Source: Pseudooceanicola batsensis HTCC2597 (lineage in GTDB: Bacteria; Pseudomonadota; Alphaproteobacteria; Rhodobacterales; Rhodobacteraceae). Taken from it: a DNA stretch of 64,000 nucleotides. The DNA lies in NCBI RefSeq assembly GCF_000152725.1, contig NZ_CH724131.1, positions 1,413,856 to 1,477,855 on the forward strand. The letters run 5' to 3'. Positions 19,907-28,703 of this stretch are shown here, one piece after another (positions within the stretch are counted from its first letter, which is position 1; each line of letters opens with the position of its first letter). The notes under the pieces were generated by a model, which was not told where the DNA came from, searched no databases, and worked only from the letters and a program-made list of their open reading frames with translations. Both the position numbers and the translations under genes were made by a program.

Positions 19907-20666
19907 TCAGCAACTCCGCATCCGCAGCCCGGGCCTCGTCCCGCATCAGCTGCCAGAGGTATTTCTGTTTGGCATCGAGGTCCGCATCACCGAACTGGCG
20001 CGCCTCGAGAGGCTTGTCGATCTCCACGATCTCCTGGATCCGGCCCGGCCGCCGCGACAGCACGACGATCCGGTGGCCCAGCCGCACCGCCTCGGCCAGG
20101 TTGTGCGTCACGTAGACGGCGGTGAACGGCTGGCGGGCCCAGAGCGAGATGAGGTCATCCATCAGCAGCTCCCGCGTCTGGCTGTCGAGCGCCGATAGCG
20201 GCTCGTCCATCAGCATGACCGCAGGGTTCACCGCCAGCGCGCGCGCGATGGCGACCCGCTGCTTCATGCCGCCCGAAAGCTGCTTCGGCAGCGCGCGGGC
20301 GAAATCGGTCAGCTTGGTCCTCGCCAGCACGTCGCCGATGATCTCCCGCGCCCGCGGCCCCTTGATCCCGTGATCCTCGAGCACGAGCGAGATGTTCCCC
20401 TCGACGCTGCGCCACGGCAGCAGCGCGAAATCCTGGAAGATGTAGGTCAGCGGGTTGAGACAGCCCGCCGGCGGTTCGCCGATCTGCCGGACCGTGCCCG
20501 CCTCGGGCCGCTCCAGCCCGCCGATGAACCTCAGCAGCGTGGATTTTCCGCAGCCGGAGGGTCCGACAATGCAGACGATCCGACCCGCGGGAATATCCAG
20601 CGTGATGTCCTCCATCACCTTGAAGTCGTCGTAGGAATGGCTGATGCCATCCAGCCTGATGTCCAT
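19899..20666 (-). CDS. ABC transporter ATP-binding protein, nitrate/sulfonate/taurine type
   Basis: A 255-residue SsuB/TauB-like ATPase with Walker A GPSGCGKSTLLRF, Q loop (FQDFALLPW), signature LSGGMKQRVAIARAL, Walker B VMLMDEPLSALD and the switch His in VYVTHNLAEAV. All catalytic residues are present. It follows the binding-protein gene after an 83-base gap with a strong hairpin and overlaps the permease gene. Confidence 0.93.
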   Translation of the reverse strand: MDIRLDGISHSYDDFKVMEDITLDIPAGRIVCIVGPSGCGKSTLLRFIGGLERPEAGTVRQIGEPPAGCLNPLTYIFQDFALLPWRSVEGNISLVLEDHGIKGPRAREIIGDVLARTKLTDFARALPKQLSGGMKQRVAIARALAVNPAVMLMDEPLSALDSQTRELLMDDLISLWARQPFTAVYVTHNLAEAVRLGHRIVVLSRRPGRIQEIVEIDKPLEARQFGDADLDAKQKYLWQLMRDEARAADAELLNV

Positions 20667-20705
20667 CGGGCCTCCGAATTTATCTGGGGGTATGCGCCGG
20701 ACGAT

Positions 20706-20735
20706 CGGCAGAGCGCCGCGCGCGACGCTCTGCCG
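20706..20735 (-). other. Intercistronic hairpin between binding-protein and ATPase genes
   Basis: A perfect 10-bp inverted repeat (CGGCAGAGCG/CGCTCTGCCG) with a 10-base loop lies just after the binding-protein stop. Such stem-loops usually protect the upstream message, giving more binding protein than ATPase and permease. There is no T run. Confidence 0.5.
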
Positions 20736-20749
20736 TTGTCGTGCCGGAC

Positions 20750-21766
20750 CTAGCTCATCACCTCGACATAGGAGGTGTCCACGAGGTCGTCGATGGTCAC
20801 GCCGCTATCGACGTAGCCACCCGCCTTGAACCACTCCAGCTGGTCCCTGACCGAGGCGAGGTTCAGCTTTGCGCCTTCGTTGATGCGCATCGTGCCGTTG
20901 ACGATCGAGGGCTTGGCCTTCTCGAACGGACGGTCCGCATAGACATACTGATGGATCAGTTCGACCATCTCGTCCACGCCGGCCTCGCCGCCCGAGCGGT
21001 CGATCATGGTCGAATTGTAGTCGGCCACCCCCTGCGAGAACCCGGCGAGGAAGGCTTCGGTCTTGTCGCGCTGGTTGGCCGCGTTCTCGGCCGAGGTGAA
21101 GACCGTGGTGGTCTGGTAGTTCGGCAGATAGTCCTGCACCGCGCCGATGATATGCACGGCGCCCGACCCCGCCAGAGGCTTGGCGATGTGGGGCACGATG
21201 TTCCAGGCGTCGATCTGCCCCGACTTGATGGCACCGATCACCGCGCCGACCTTCTGCAGGGGCTTGAAGGACATGCTGATCCCCTCGGCCTGCGCGATCT
21301 TGTCGCCCACGTAGTGAAAGGACGACCCGGTCTGCGTGACGCCATAGGCCTTGCCGTCCAGTTTCGAGGGATCCGTCACACCGGCCTGATAGGCGGCGTC
21401 CGAAGCGAGGATCTGCTGACCGTCGATGCCTTCTTCCTCGATCAGGGCCCCGCCGATCACCTTGATCGCGCCCTTCTGGGCCAGGCTGATCAGCCCGCCC
21501 GAGATCGCCGTCACGGCATAGTCGATGTCCCCGCTCGCGATCGCGACGGCCATGGGCTGCGCGGCCTGGAAGAACTCGAGTTCCACGTCCAGCCCGGCAT
21601 CGGCGAAATAGCCGCGGTCCTTGGCGACGAAACTGCCGGAATGCGAAGTGAAGCGCAGAGCGCCCACCTTGATCTTGGTGTTCTGCGCGATGGCCGGGGC
21701 GGCCAGCGCGGACGCGGCGGCCGCGCCCCCGAGAATGAGCGCCTTGCGGCGGTTGAGTCTGATCAT
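20750..21766 (-). CDS. ABC transporter substrate-binding protein, NMT1/THI5-like
   Basis: A 338-residue periplasmic binding protein. The N terminus (NRRKALILGGAAAASALAAPAIAQ) has a twin Arg and a hydrophobic stretch ending in an Ala-X-Ala site, so Tat or Sec export with cleavage near residue 28. The mature part has the type II binding fold of aliphatic-sulfonate/nitrate/riboflavin-precursor binders (FVAKDRGYFADAGLDVELEFF; GDIDYAVTAISGG). The ATG at 21766 follows GGGAGGAAA. The ligand is unknown. It heads the importer genes, right after the GntR gene. Confidence 0.9.
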   Translation of the reverse strand: MIRLNRRKALILGGAAAASALAAPAIAQNTKIKVGALRFTSHSGSFVAKDRGYFADAGLDVELEFFQAAQPMAVAIASGDIDYAVTAISGGLISLAQKGAIKVIGGALIEEEGIDGQQILASDAAYQAGVTDPSKLDGKAYGVTQTGSSFHYVGDKIAQAEGISMSFKPLQKVGAVIGAIKSGQIDAWNIVPHIAKPLAGSGAVHIIGAVQDYLPNYQTTTVFTSAENAANQRDKTEAFLAGFSQGVADYNSTMIDRSGGEAGVDEMVELIHQYVYADRPFEKAKPSIVNGTMRINEGAKLNLASVRDQLEWFKAGGYVDSGVTIDDLVDTSYVEVMS

Positions 21767-21798
21767 GGTTTCCTCCCTGATGATCGGTGCTGCGGGGT

Positions 21799-22470
21799 TC
21801 AGCGCCCCGTCCTGAGTTCCGCGACGATGTCCCTTTCGAGCATCGCGAGCGCGGCATCTGTATCGCGTGCCAGCACGGCGGCGACCAGCGCCTCCTGCCT
21901 GTCGCGGCGCGCGGCGAAATCGAGCGCGTCCTCGCGCAGCAGGGCGAGGCGGAACCGCCGGCTCTGGTCGAAGAACTTGCGCTGCAGGTCGATCAGCCGC
22001 GGGCTGCCACAGGCCGAGATCAGGCTGGCCGAGAAAGCCCGGCACCTTTCGTCCCATTCAAGCGCGGTCAGGTCGTCGGGTGTGGCCGCGACACGCTCCT
22101 CCGCCTTGCGCAAGGCGTGATGCGCGGCGACCACCCGCCCCTCCCAGCCCGTATCGCCGGCATCCAGCGCCCGGGCGAGGGCGATCTTCTCGATCTCCAG
22201 CCGTACGAGTTCTATGTCGCGCAGATCGTCCTCGGTCGCCGAGGTCACGCGGAAGCCGCGTTGCGCCGAAGCCTCGACCAGCCCCTCGGCGCTCAGCATC
22301 CGCAGCGTCTCGCGCATGGAATGGTTCGACCCGCCATAGCGCTGTCGCAGCGCATTGATCCTGAGTTTCTGGTCGGGGAGCAGCACGCCGAACGAGATAT
22401 CGCGCCTCAGGGCCGAGGCCAGCATGGCCACGACGGTTGCGTCCTCGCTCTCTCCGCGGCTGAAGATCAT
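21799..22470 (-). CDS. GntR-family regulator (FadR/FCD subfamily)
   Basis: A 223-residue regulator with an N-terminal winged HTH (LRINALRQRYGGSNHSMRETLRMLSAEGLVEASAQRGFRV, split here by family alignment) and an all-helical FCD sensor domain with acidic and His residues that may hold a metal and a carboxylate ligand. I chose the ATG at 22470 because GGAGGGGAGG precedes it. It is the first gene of the importer block, 32 bases before the binding-protein gene, and probably controls that operon. Two TTGGA-containing stretches 19 bases apart (22491, 22510) lie just upstream and may be operators. Confidence 0.87.
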   Translation of the reverse strand: MIFSRGESEDATVVAMLASALRRDISFGVLLPDQKLRINALRQRYGGSNHSMRETLRMLSAEGLVEASAQRGFRVTSATEDDLRDIELVRLEIEKIALARALDAGDTGWEGRVVAAHHALRKAEERVAATPDDLTALEWDERCRAFSASLISACGSPRLIDLQRKFFDQSRRFRLALLREDALDFAARRDRQEALVAAVLARDTDAALAMLERDIVAELRTGR

Positions 22471-22824
22471 CCGGCCTCCCCTCCGAAACATTGGATATTT
22501 CTGGAAGCGTTGGACGTATTTGTCAATCGACAGTTCATCCCGATCCGCCCCGTGCCGGGCCCGACAGTTCGGTCGGGCGGGGACGATCATGAGAGAAGAG
22601 GCTCAGACATGCAGGGGCGATCGGCCTTCCCCCGCGACGGTCACGAAGGATCGACCGGGTCGGTTTCGAGCCGTGAATCAACGCACAGGTTGCCGCGCGA
22701 CTGACCCGCACGCGGGAAAATCGAAGCCCAGCGGAGCAGCGGTCCGGGAGCTGTTTTCCCCGTGTCTCATGTTTCCGCCGAACACGGAGCCGCCCGGGTC
22801 CGGAGGGATACCGACTGCGAGCCC
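22471..22824. other. Non-coding stretch upstream of the GntR-importer operon
   Basis: About 350 bases between the GntR start and the stop of the dehalogenase gene. It should hold the importer promoter; the TTGGA direct repeats at 22491 and 22510 are the only regulatory-looking structure I see. Confidence 0.45.
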
Positions 22825-23511
22825 TCAATCGGCGAGACAGCCGGGCAGTTCCTGCAGCGAGGCGAGCGTGAGGGTCGGCTGCGGCCCCCAGGGGTCGAAG
22901 GCCACGGCCGGATCGCGCTGGACCCAGACCGCCTGCCAGCCGCTGGCCATCGCGCCGATCACGTCGAACGGGTTGCTCGACACGAGCCAGCAGGCGGCGG
23001 GCGCGGCGCCGGTCGTGTCGCAGAAATGCGCGTAGACCGCCGGGTCGGGCTTGAAGCTTTCGACCGGCTGAACGCTGACGGCACCGGCCATCGCCGACCA
23101 CAGATCCTGCGACCGCAGAAGGCTCTCGATATCCTCGGGGTCGCCGTTGGAAAATGCGTGGCAGGCCAGCCCGCGCCCCTGCAACGCCGCCAGCGCCGGG
23201 CGGGCGTCCGCAAAGGCGTCTAGCGTGCGGTAACGTTCCAGCAGGCCCGCCCTCGCCTCGTCCGACACACGCGGGCCCGCGGCCGTCAGCGCATAGTCGA
23301 GCGCCTCGGCGGTCACGGTGGCGAATGGCACGTAGCGCTTCATGAGCCCCCGCCGGAAACTGTACTCCAGCTGCTTCTGACGCCAGAGCGCGGAGACCTC
23401 CGCCGCCCGGTCGCCGACGAGATCCCGAAGAGACCCGGTCAGTGCGTGCGGATCGATCAGCGTGCCGTAGACGTCGAAGGCCAGCGTGGCGTTGTGCGGT
23501 ATCCTCGGCAT
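22825..23511 (-). CDS. Haloacid dehalogenase, type II (HAD superfamily)
   Basis: Type II (S)-2-haloacid dehalogenases remove halide from short 2-haloacids through an aspartyl ester. The 228-residue protein has the nucleophile motif FDVYGTLID near the N terminus, the cap region, the second motif FSNGDPEDI, the Lys motif SFKPDPAVY and the C-terminal SSNPFDVIGA, in the right order and spacing. The ATG at 23511 follows GGGAGAGGA. It is a lone gene between two operons, so the physiological substrate is open; other hydrolase activities are possible in this family. Confidence 0.87.
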   Translation of the reverse strand: MPRIPHNATLAFDVYGTLIDPHALTGSLRDLVGDRAAEVSALWRQKQLEYSFRRGLMKRYVPFATVTAEALDYALTAAGPRVSDEARAGLLERYRTLDAFADARPALAALQGRGLACHAFSNGDPEDIESLLRSQDLWSAMAGAVSVQPVESFKPDPAVYAHFCDTTGAAPAACWLVSSNPFDVIGAMASGWQAVWVQRDPAVAFDPWGPQPTLTLASLQELPGCLAD

Positions 23512-23834
23512 GGCGGTCCTCTCCCTGTCGTTCGGGGAGAGCCTAGACGCTCCGCCGGCAGGACGCACCCCCGATCGCCCGGGTCCGCGATACACCCGTC
23601 GCATCGGGACGACCGGAGCGCGAACGGCAGCATCAGCGGATGCACCGCGACGTGCCGGCCCGCTTCAGGACGACACCCCCGACCGCCCGGACGGGACGGC
23701 CCAGGTAATACGAGTACAGGACCTGTTCCCGCCGGACCGGTCGATCCCCTGGCGCCAGTGCAGGCGGGCATGCGCGGCGGCGGGCAGCAGGAGCCTGTGC
23801 GAGAAGCCCTCCGGCGGCGACGGACTGGTCCGGC
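23512..23834. other. Non-coding stretch before the dehalogenase gene
   Basis: About 320 GC-rich bases between the dehalogenase start and repeat copy C. I see no gene or clear promoter elements. Confidence 0.4.
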
Positions 23835-23889
23835 GGGGGCGCTGCCCCCGCGCCCCCGGAGTATTTTCGGCAAGATGAAGATGGGGGGC
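23835..23889 (+). repeat. Dispersed GC-hairpin/ATATTT repeat, copy C
   Basis: A GGGGGC-GCT-GCCCCC hairpin (23835-23849) is followed by CGCCCCCGGAGTATTTT and GGCAAGATGAAGATGGGG. This is the fullest copy in the window. It ends 25 bases beyond the stop of the acyl-CoA dehydrogenase gene, at its 3' side. Confidence 0.65.
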
Positions 23890-23914
23890 CGGACCGGGCC
23901 CGCCCTGTCGCGGT

Positions 23915-25225
<1,311 letters not shown>

Positions 25226-25259
25226 TCTGATCTCCTTGGGTTTCTCCGGCCCTGGGCCG

Positions 25260-26033
25260 TCATTCGATGAGGTTGAAACGGGTGCCGCAGACCGTCACCT
25301 GCCGGCCCGCGACGGGCAGGCCCCGCTCCCGGGCGGCGTTCATGATCCGTCGGGCATCGCTCGTCACCAGGTCCAGGGCACCGAGCCCCGGGCCGCGTCC
25401 ATCCGTGGCCGGCACGAAACGCAGCGCCGCATTGGCGAGCGCGACATGCGGGATCCCGCCTCGGTCCTCGACCGGCAGGCCGGACACGGCGGACCAGTGC
25501 GCGGCGAGTGCGGCCGGATCCTCCGACTGCAGTTCGGCGGCGAGGATGCCCTGCGTGACCCGGGAGGCCGGCGCCTCCTGCCAGCCCGTGCCGCCGGCCG
25601 GGTTCCAGTGGCCGGTGACATCGCCGACCGCATCCCACTCCACCTCGAGGAAGGCTGCGCGCATGTCTTTCGGATGGAGCTGCATGAGGTGCCAGTCGCC
25701 CCGGTCGCTGTCGTAGGCGACGCGCACCCCGTTGGCGGCGGCATTGACCCGCACGGCCGCCTGATCGTCCTTGTCGCGCACCTGGCCGATGACCATGTAG
25801 CCGCCGTCGCCGCCCCGGCGTTCGAGATGGCGCCCCGCGGCAGTGCCCTCCCGCATCGGAGAGACCACCTCGAGGAACTGGGAGCCGTAGGCGAACAGGA
25901 TGTTCTTCAGCCCGAACTTGGCGACGGCCGGATCGACATGGCAGACCGGCGCCCCGAAAACCGCCTCGAGATCGGTACGGATGGCGGGCAGGTCGGCGCC
26001 GACGAGGCAGATCTGTCTCAGGTGGATCTCCAA
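25260..26033 (-). CDS. VOC superfamily (glyoxalase-like) protein
   Basis: A 257-residue protein with two tandem beta-alpha-beta-beta-beta repeats. The first half (HLRQICLVGADLPAIRTDLEAVFGAPVCH, and later GSQFLEVVSPM) and the second half (AAELQSEDPAALAAHWSAVSGLPVE) resemble the glyoxalase-like domain family of VOC proteins, which bind a metal through His and Glu in different strands. Its reaction is not known; isomerase, epimerase, lyase or dioxygenase are possible. It is the first gene after the CTGAC-type operator on the minus strand, 34 bases before the acyl-CoA dehydrogenase, so a role in the same pathway (for example epimerising an acyl-CoA) is plausible. Confidence 0.8.
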   Translation of the reverse strand: MEIHLRQICLVGADLPAIRTDLEAVFGAPVCHVDPAVAKFGLKNILFAYGSQFLEVVSPMREGTAAGRHLERRGGDGGYMVIGQVRDKDDQAAVRVNAAANGVRVAYDSDRGDWHLMQLHPKDMRAAFLEVEWDAVGDVTGHWNPAGGTGWQEAPASRVTQGILAAELQSEDPAALAAHWSAVSGLPVEDRGGIPHVALANAALRFVPATDGRGPGLGALDLVTSDARRIMNAARERGLPVAGRQVTVCGTRFNLIE

Positions 26034-26249
26034 GGGGTTCCTTTCTTCTCGGGCACCTCACGCCCGCCATAAGCACGATGGCCCATCACGGCGCCAAGAC
26101 GCATCCGGGCGAGGACCCGGGCCGGAGCCGGGGCGCGCGCGGCGGACACATGCCCGCTCTGCCGAGGCCGTCGCGTCCCGCGCGCGTCCATCTTGCCGTC
26201 CTCCACCCTCTGGGCCCCCTCATGATGTTCGCGTGGCCCTTGCGAGAAC

Positions 26250-26297
26250 CTGACACTTGTCAGTATCGACATATTTGCAAATCCGGTTGCCGGTCAA
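26250..26297 (-). promoter_or_regulatory. Promoter with CTGAC-N4-GTCAG operator for the VOC-ACAD operon
   Basis: On the minus strand TTGACC (26297-26292), a 17-base spacer and ATATGT (26274-26269) form a good sigma-70 promoter. The inverted repeat CTGACAAGTGTCAG (26263-26250) starts 5 bases after the -10 element, where a bound repressor would block transcription. The same repeat occurs at 26374 and 28502. Confidence 0.65.
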
Positions 26298-26338
26298 GTC
26301 CCCACCGGTCCTCCCATGTGCTGCCCGTGCGACGGCGA

Positions 26339-26387
26339 TTGACCGACGGGTGACTTCCCCCTAACGTCCGAAACTGACGTCCGTCAG
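26339..26387 (+). promoter_or_regulatory. Promoter with CTGAC-N4-GTCAG operator for the enoyl-CoA hydratase gene
   Basis: TTGACC (26339-26344), a 17-base spacer and TAACGT (26362-26367) are followed 6 bases later by the inverted repeat CTGACGTCCGTCAG (26374-26387). The ATG is 46 bases further. The layout copies that of the divergent VOC-ACAD promoter. Confidence 0.65.
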
Positions 26388-26433
26388 GATGGCGCGCGCG
26401 CATTGACCGGCGCGGTTTGGGAGGAGGAAAAAC

Positions 26434-27276
26434 ATGAGCGATTACGAACAGGTGACCTATGGTCTGTCGGACGGGGTCGCGACGATCAAGCTCGACCGTC
26501 CGGACAGTCTGAACGCCTGGACCGGCCAGATGGCGACCGAGTTCAGAGACGCCGTCGGCAGGGCCGGGCACGATCCCGCCTGTCGCGTGATCGTCGTGAC
26601 CGGCGCGGGCCGGGGATTCTGCGCCGGCGCCGACATGGGCGGGTTGCAGGGGATCGCCTCGGCCGGCGCTGCCAGCGGCGGGGAAGCGCTGAACCCCACC
26701 GACGTGGCCTTTCCGGATGCTCCGGGCCCCGATCCGGCCGACGACTACCCGGGGCGGTTCGGGTATCTCTACGCCTGCCCGAAACCGGTCATCGCCGCGA
26801 TCAACGGACCCTGCGCCGGGATCGGCCTGATCCTCACGCTCTATGCCGACCTGCGCTTCGCAGACGAGGCGGCGACATTCACCACAGCCTTCGCCGCACG
26901 CGGCCTGATCGCCGAACATGGCATGGCCTGGATCCTGCCCCGCCTCATCGGCGAGGCGCAAGCGCTCGACATCCTGCTGACGGCGCGCAAGTTCAAGGGG
27001 GCGGAAGCGGCCCGGATGGGGCTTGTGAACGCCGCCCTGCCCGGGGATGAGCTGATGGGCCATGTCGACACCCTCGCCCGGTCGATGGCCGTCCGGTCCT
27101 CGCCGCGCTCCATGGCCGTGATGAAGCGCCAGATCCGCAAATCCTATCATCAGACCTTTGCCCGATCTCTCGCCGAGGCCGACGACGAGATGCGGGCCAG
27201 TTTCGGCGCCCCCGATTTCTCCGAGGGCGTGAACAGCTTCGTCGAGAAGCGCGAACCGCGGTTCGAGAGCCTGTGA
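26434..27276 (+). CDS. Enoyl-CoA hydratase/isomerase family protein
   Basis: Crotonase-fold protein of 280 residues that adds water to, or isomerises, an enoyl-CoA. The oxyanion-hole segments are clear: GAGRGFCAGADMGG in the first and NGPCAGIGLILTLYADLRFA in the second. The catalytic-Glu region GLIAEHGMAWILPRLIG keeps one glutamate, as in many hydratases of this family. An insert at about 75-105, rich in Gly, Ala and Pro, extends the active-site loop. A GGAGGA site precedes the ATG. It is followed after 58 bases by the kinase gene, so the two are likely one transcript under the CTGAC-type operator. Confidence 0.9.
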   Translation: MSDYEQVTYGLSDGVATIKLDRPDSLNAWTGQMATEFRDAVGRAGHDPACRVIVVTGAGRGFCAGADMGGLQGIASAGAASGGEALNPTDVAFPDAPGPDPADDYPGRFGYLYACPKPVIAAINGPCAGIGLILTLYADLRFADEAATFTTAFAARGLIAEHGMAWILPRLIGEAQALDILLTARKFKGAEAARMGLVNAALPGDELMGHVDTLARSMAVRSSPRSMAVMKRQIRKSYHQTFARSLAEADDEMRASFGAPDFSEGVNSFVEKREPRFESL

Positions 27277-27334
27277 TGACGCGAGGGACCATGCATCTGC
27301 GCGCCCAACCACGACACCGGACGGAACGCCCCGC

Positions 27335-28408
27335 ATGACACTCACCGCACAAGACGACGCGCCGGTCCTGATCGATCCGCTGGAGCGGCACCGCATCGAC
27401 GCCGAGGCGCTGGCCGATTGGCTGAGGACAACCGAGCCCGAGGCCGCCCGGGGCGTCGCGATACAGCAGTTCCAGGGGGGCATGTCTAATCCCACCTTCC
27501 TGCTGACCCTCGCCTCCGGGCGGCGGCTGGTACTTCGCAAGAAACCGCCCGGCGACCTCCTGCCCCGGGCCCATGCCGTGGACCGGGAATACCGGGTCAT
27601 GGGGGCGCTGGCGCAGACGGCGGTGCCGACCCCGAAGATGATCGCCTATTGCGACGATCCCGCGGTCATCGGCGCCGAATTCTTCGTGATGGAGCATATC
27701 GAGGGCCGGATCATTCCGCCGCCCTCCATGGGACCCGTCCGGCGCGAGGACCGCCCCGCCCTTGCCTATTCGCTGGTGGATACATTGGCCACGCTCCACA
27801 ACGTGGACTGGCGCGCCGCCGGCCTTGAGGGGTTCGGCCGGGCCGAGGGGTACCTCGCGCGTCAGACCGCGCGGTGGTCCAAGCAGTACGAAGCCTCCAA
27901 GGTCGATCTTCCGGCGGATTTCGACTATTCCCAGATGGACTGGCTGCGCGACTGGCTGATGGCGAACAGCGGCACGGCGGACGAGAGCGCGATCGTGCAC
28001 GGCGACTTCCGGCTCGGCAATGTCGTGGTTCACCCGACCGAGCCCCGTGTCATCGCGGTTCTGGACTGGGAACTCTCGACCATCGGTCACCCGCTCGCCG
28101 ATCTTGCCTATACCTGCCTGCCCTACCACCTGCCCGAGGATCCGCCCCGGATCCTCGACCTGCACACCGCCGGCCTGCCGGACGAGGACCGCATCCTGTC
28201 CCGCTATTGCGAGCAGACCGGACGCGACGGCATCCCCGACTGGCCGCTTTTCATGGCCTTCGCCTGTTTCCGCTATGCCGCGATCATCCAGGGCGTCGCC
28301 GCGCGGGCGGCCCGGGGCAACGTCAGCAGCGCCAGCGCCGACCCGGAGGCCGACGGCCTGCGCGCGCGGAACGTGGCCGCGGTCGGGGCCCGGATCGCCA
28401 GGGGATGA
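27335..28408 (+). CDS. APH-fold phosphotransferase (ACAD10/11-type kinase)
   Basis: A 357-residue protein of the aminoglycoside phosphotransferase/choline kinase fold. The catalytic loop HGDFRLGNVV (H222, G223, D224) and the metal motif LDWELSTIGHPLADLAY (D244) are intact; the N-terminal lobe has GGMSNPTFLLTLASGRRLVLRKKPPG. This is the subgroup fused to or encoded beside ACAD10/11 enzymes, not an antibiotic kinase. Relatives (LvaA of the levulinate pathway; ACAD10 kinase domain) phosphorylate the 4-hydroxyl of 4-hydroxyacyl-CoA. With the ACAD10/11-like enzyme at 23915 it could form that two-step module. The substrate chain is inferred, not seen. Confidence 0.9.
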   Translation: MTLTAQDDAPVLIDPLERHRIDAEALADWLRTTEPEAARGVAIQQFQGGMSNPTFLLTLASGRRLVLRKKPPGDLLPRAHAVDREYRVMGALAQTAVPTPKMIAYCDDPAVIGAEFFVMEHIEGRIIPPPSMGPVRREDRPALAYSLVDTLATLHNVDWRAAGLEGFGRAEGYLARQTARWSKQYEASKVDLPADFDYSQMDWLRDWLMANSGTADESAIVHGDFRLGNVVVHPTEPRVIAVLDWELSTIGHPLADLAYTCLPYHLPEDPPRILDLHTAGLPDEDRILSRYCEQTGRDGIPDWPLFMAFACFRYAAIIQGVAARAARGNVSSASADPEADGLRARNVAAVGARIARG

Positions 28409-28473
28409 GGCCGCGTCCACACCCGTTGCGCGATAACGACCTCCAAAAACTCGCGCATGGCGCAACAGTCCCG

Positions 28474-28515
28474 TTGACGGCGCGACCGCATCGGGATTAG
28501 CCTGACTAATGTCAG
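28474..28515 (+). promoter_or_regulatory. Promoter with CTGAC-N4-GTCAG operator for the TAXI-TRAP genes
   Basis: TTGACG (28474-28479), a 17-base spacer and a weak -10 (TTAGCC, 28497-28502) touch the inverted repeat CTGACTAATGTCAG (28502-28515). The TAXI binding-protein GTG lies 188 bases downstream, leaving a long leader. This is the third copy of the operator in 2.3 kb. Confidence 0.6.
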
Positions 28516-28703
28516 GTTTCGCAGGAGGAGGCGAACCGGAAAAGGGAGGAGACGGGCGCGGCCAAGCGCCTGCCGAGGCGGGCATCCTGCCGGAACGGGT
28601 CTGCAAAAGGCCCGCCGGAACGATGCGCCGACAGCCCCTCCCGGCGGACATATGCGGCTCCGGCCATGCGGCCCCGCACAACCAACACTTCAGGGAGGAA
28701 AAC

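Noticed and set aside
26018..26353. Short frames in the VOC/hydratase divergent region
   Set aside because: They overlap the two operator-bearing promoters and show no protein-like composition.
27335..28408. Aminoglycoside resistance gene
   Set aside because: The APH fold is present, but the sequence is of the ACAD10/11-linked type and its neighbours are acyl-CoA enzymes.
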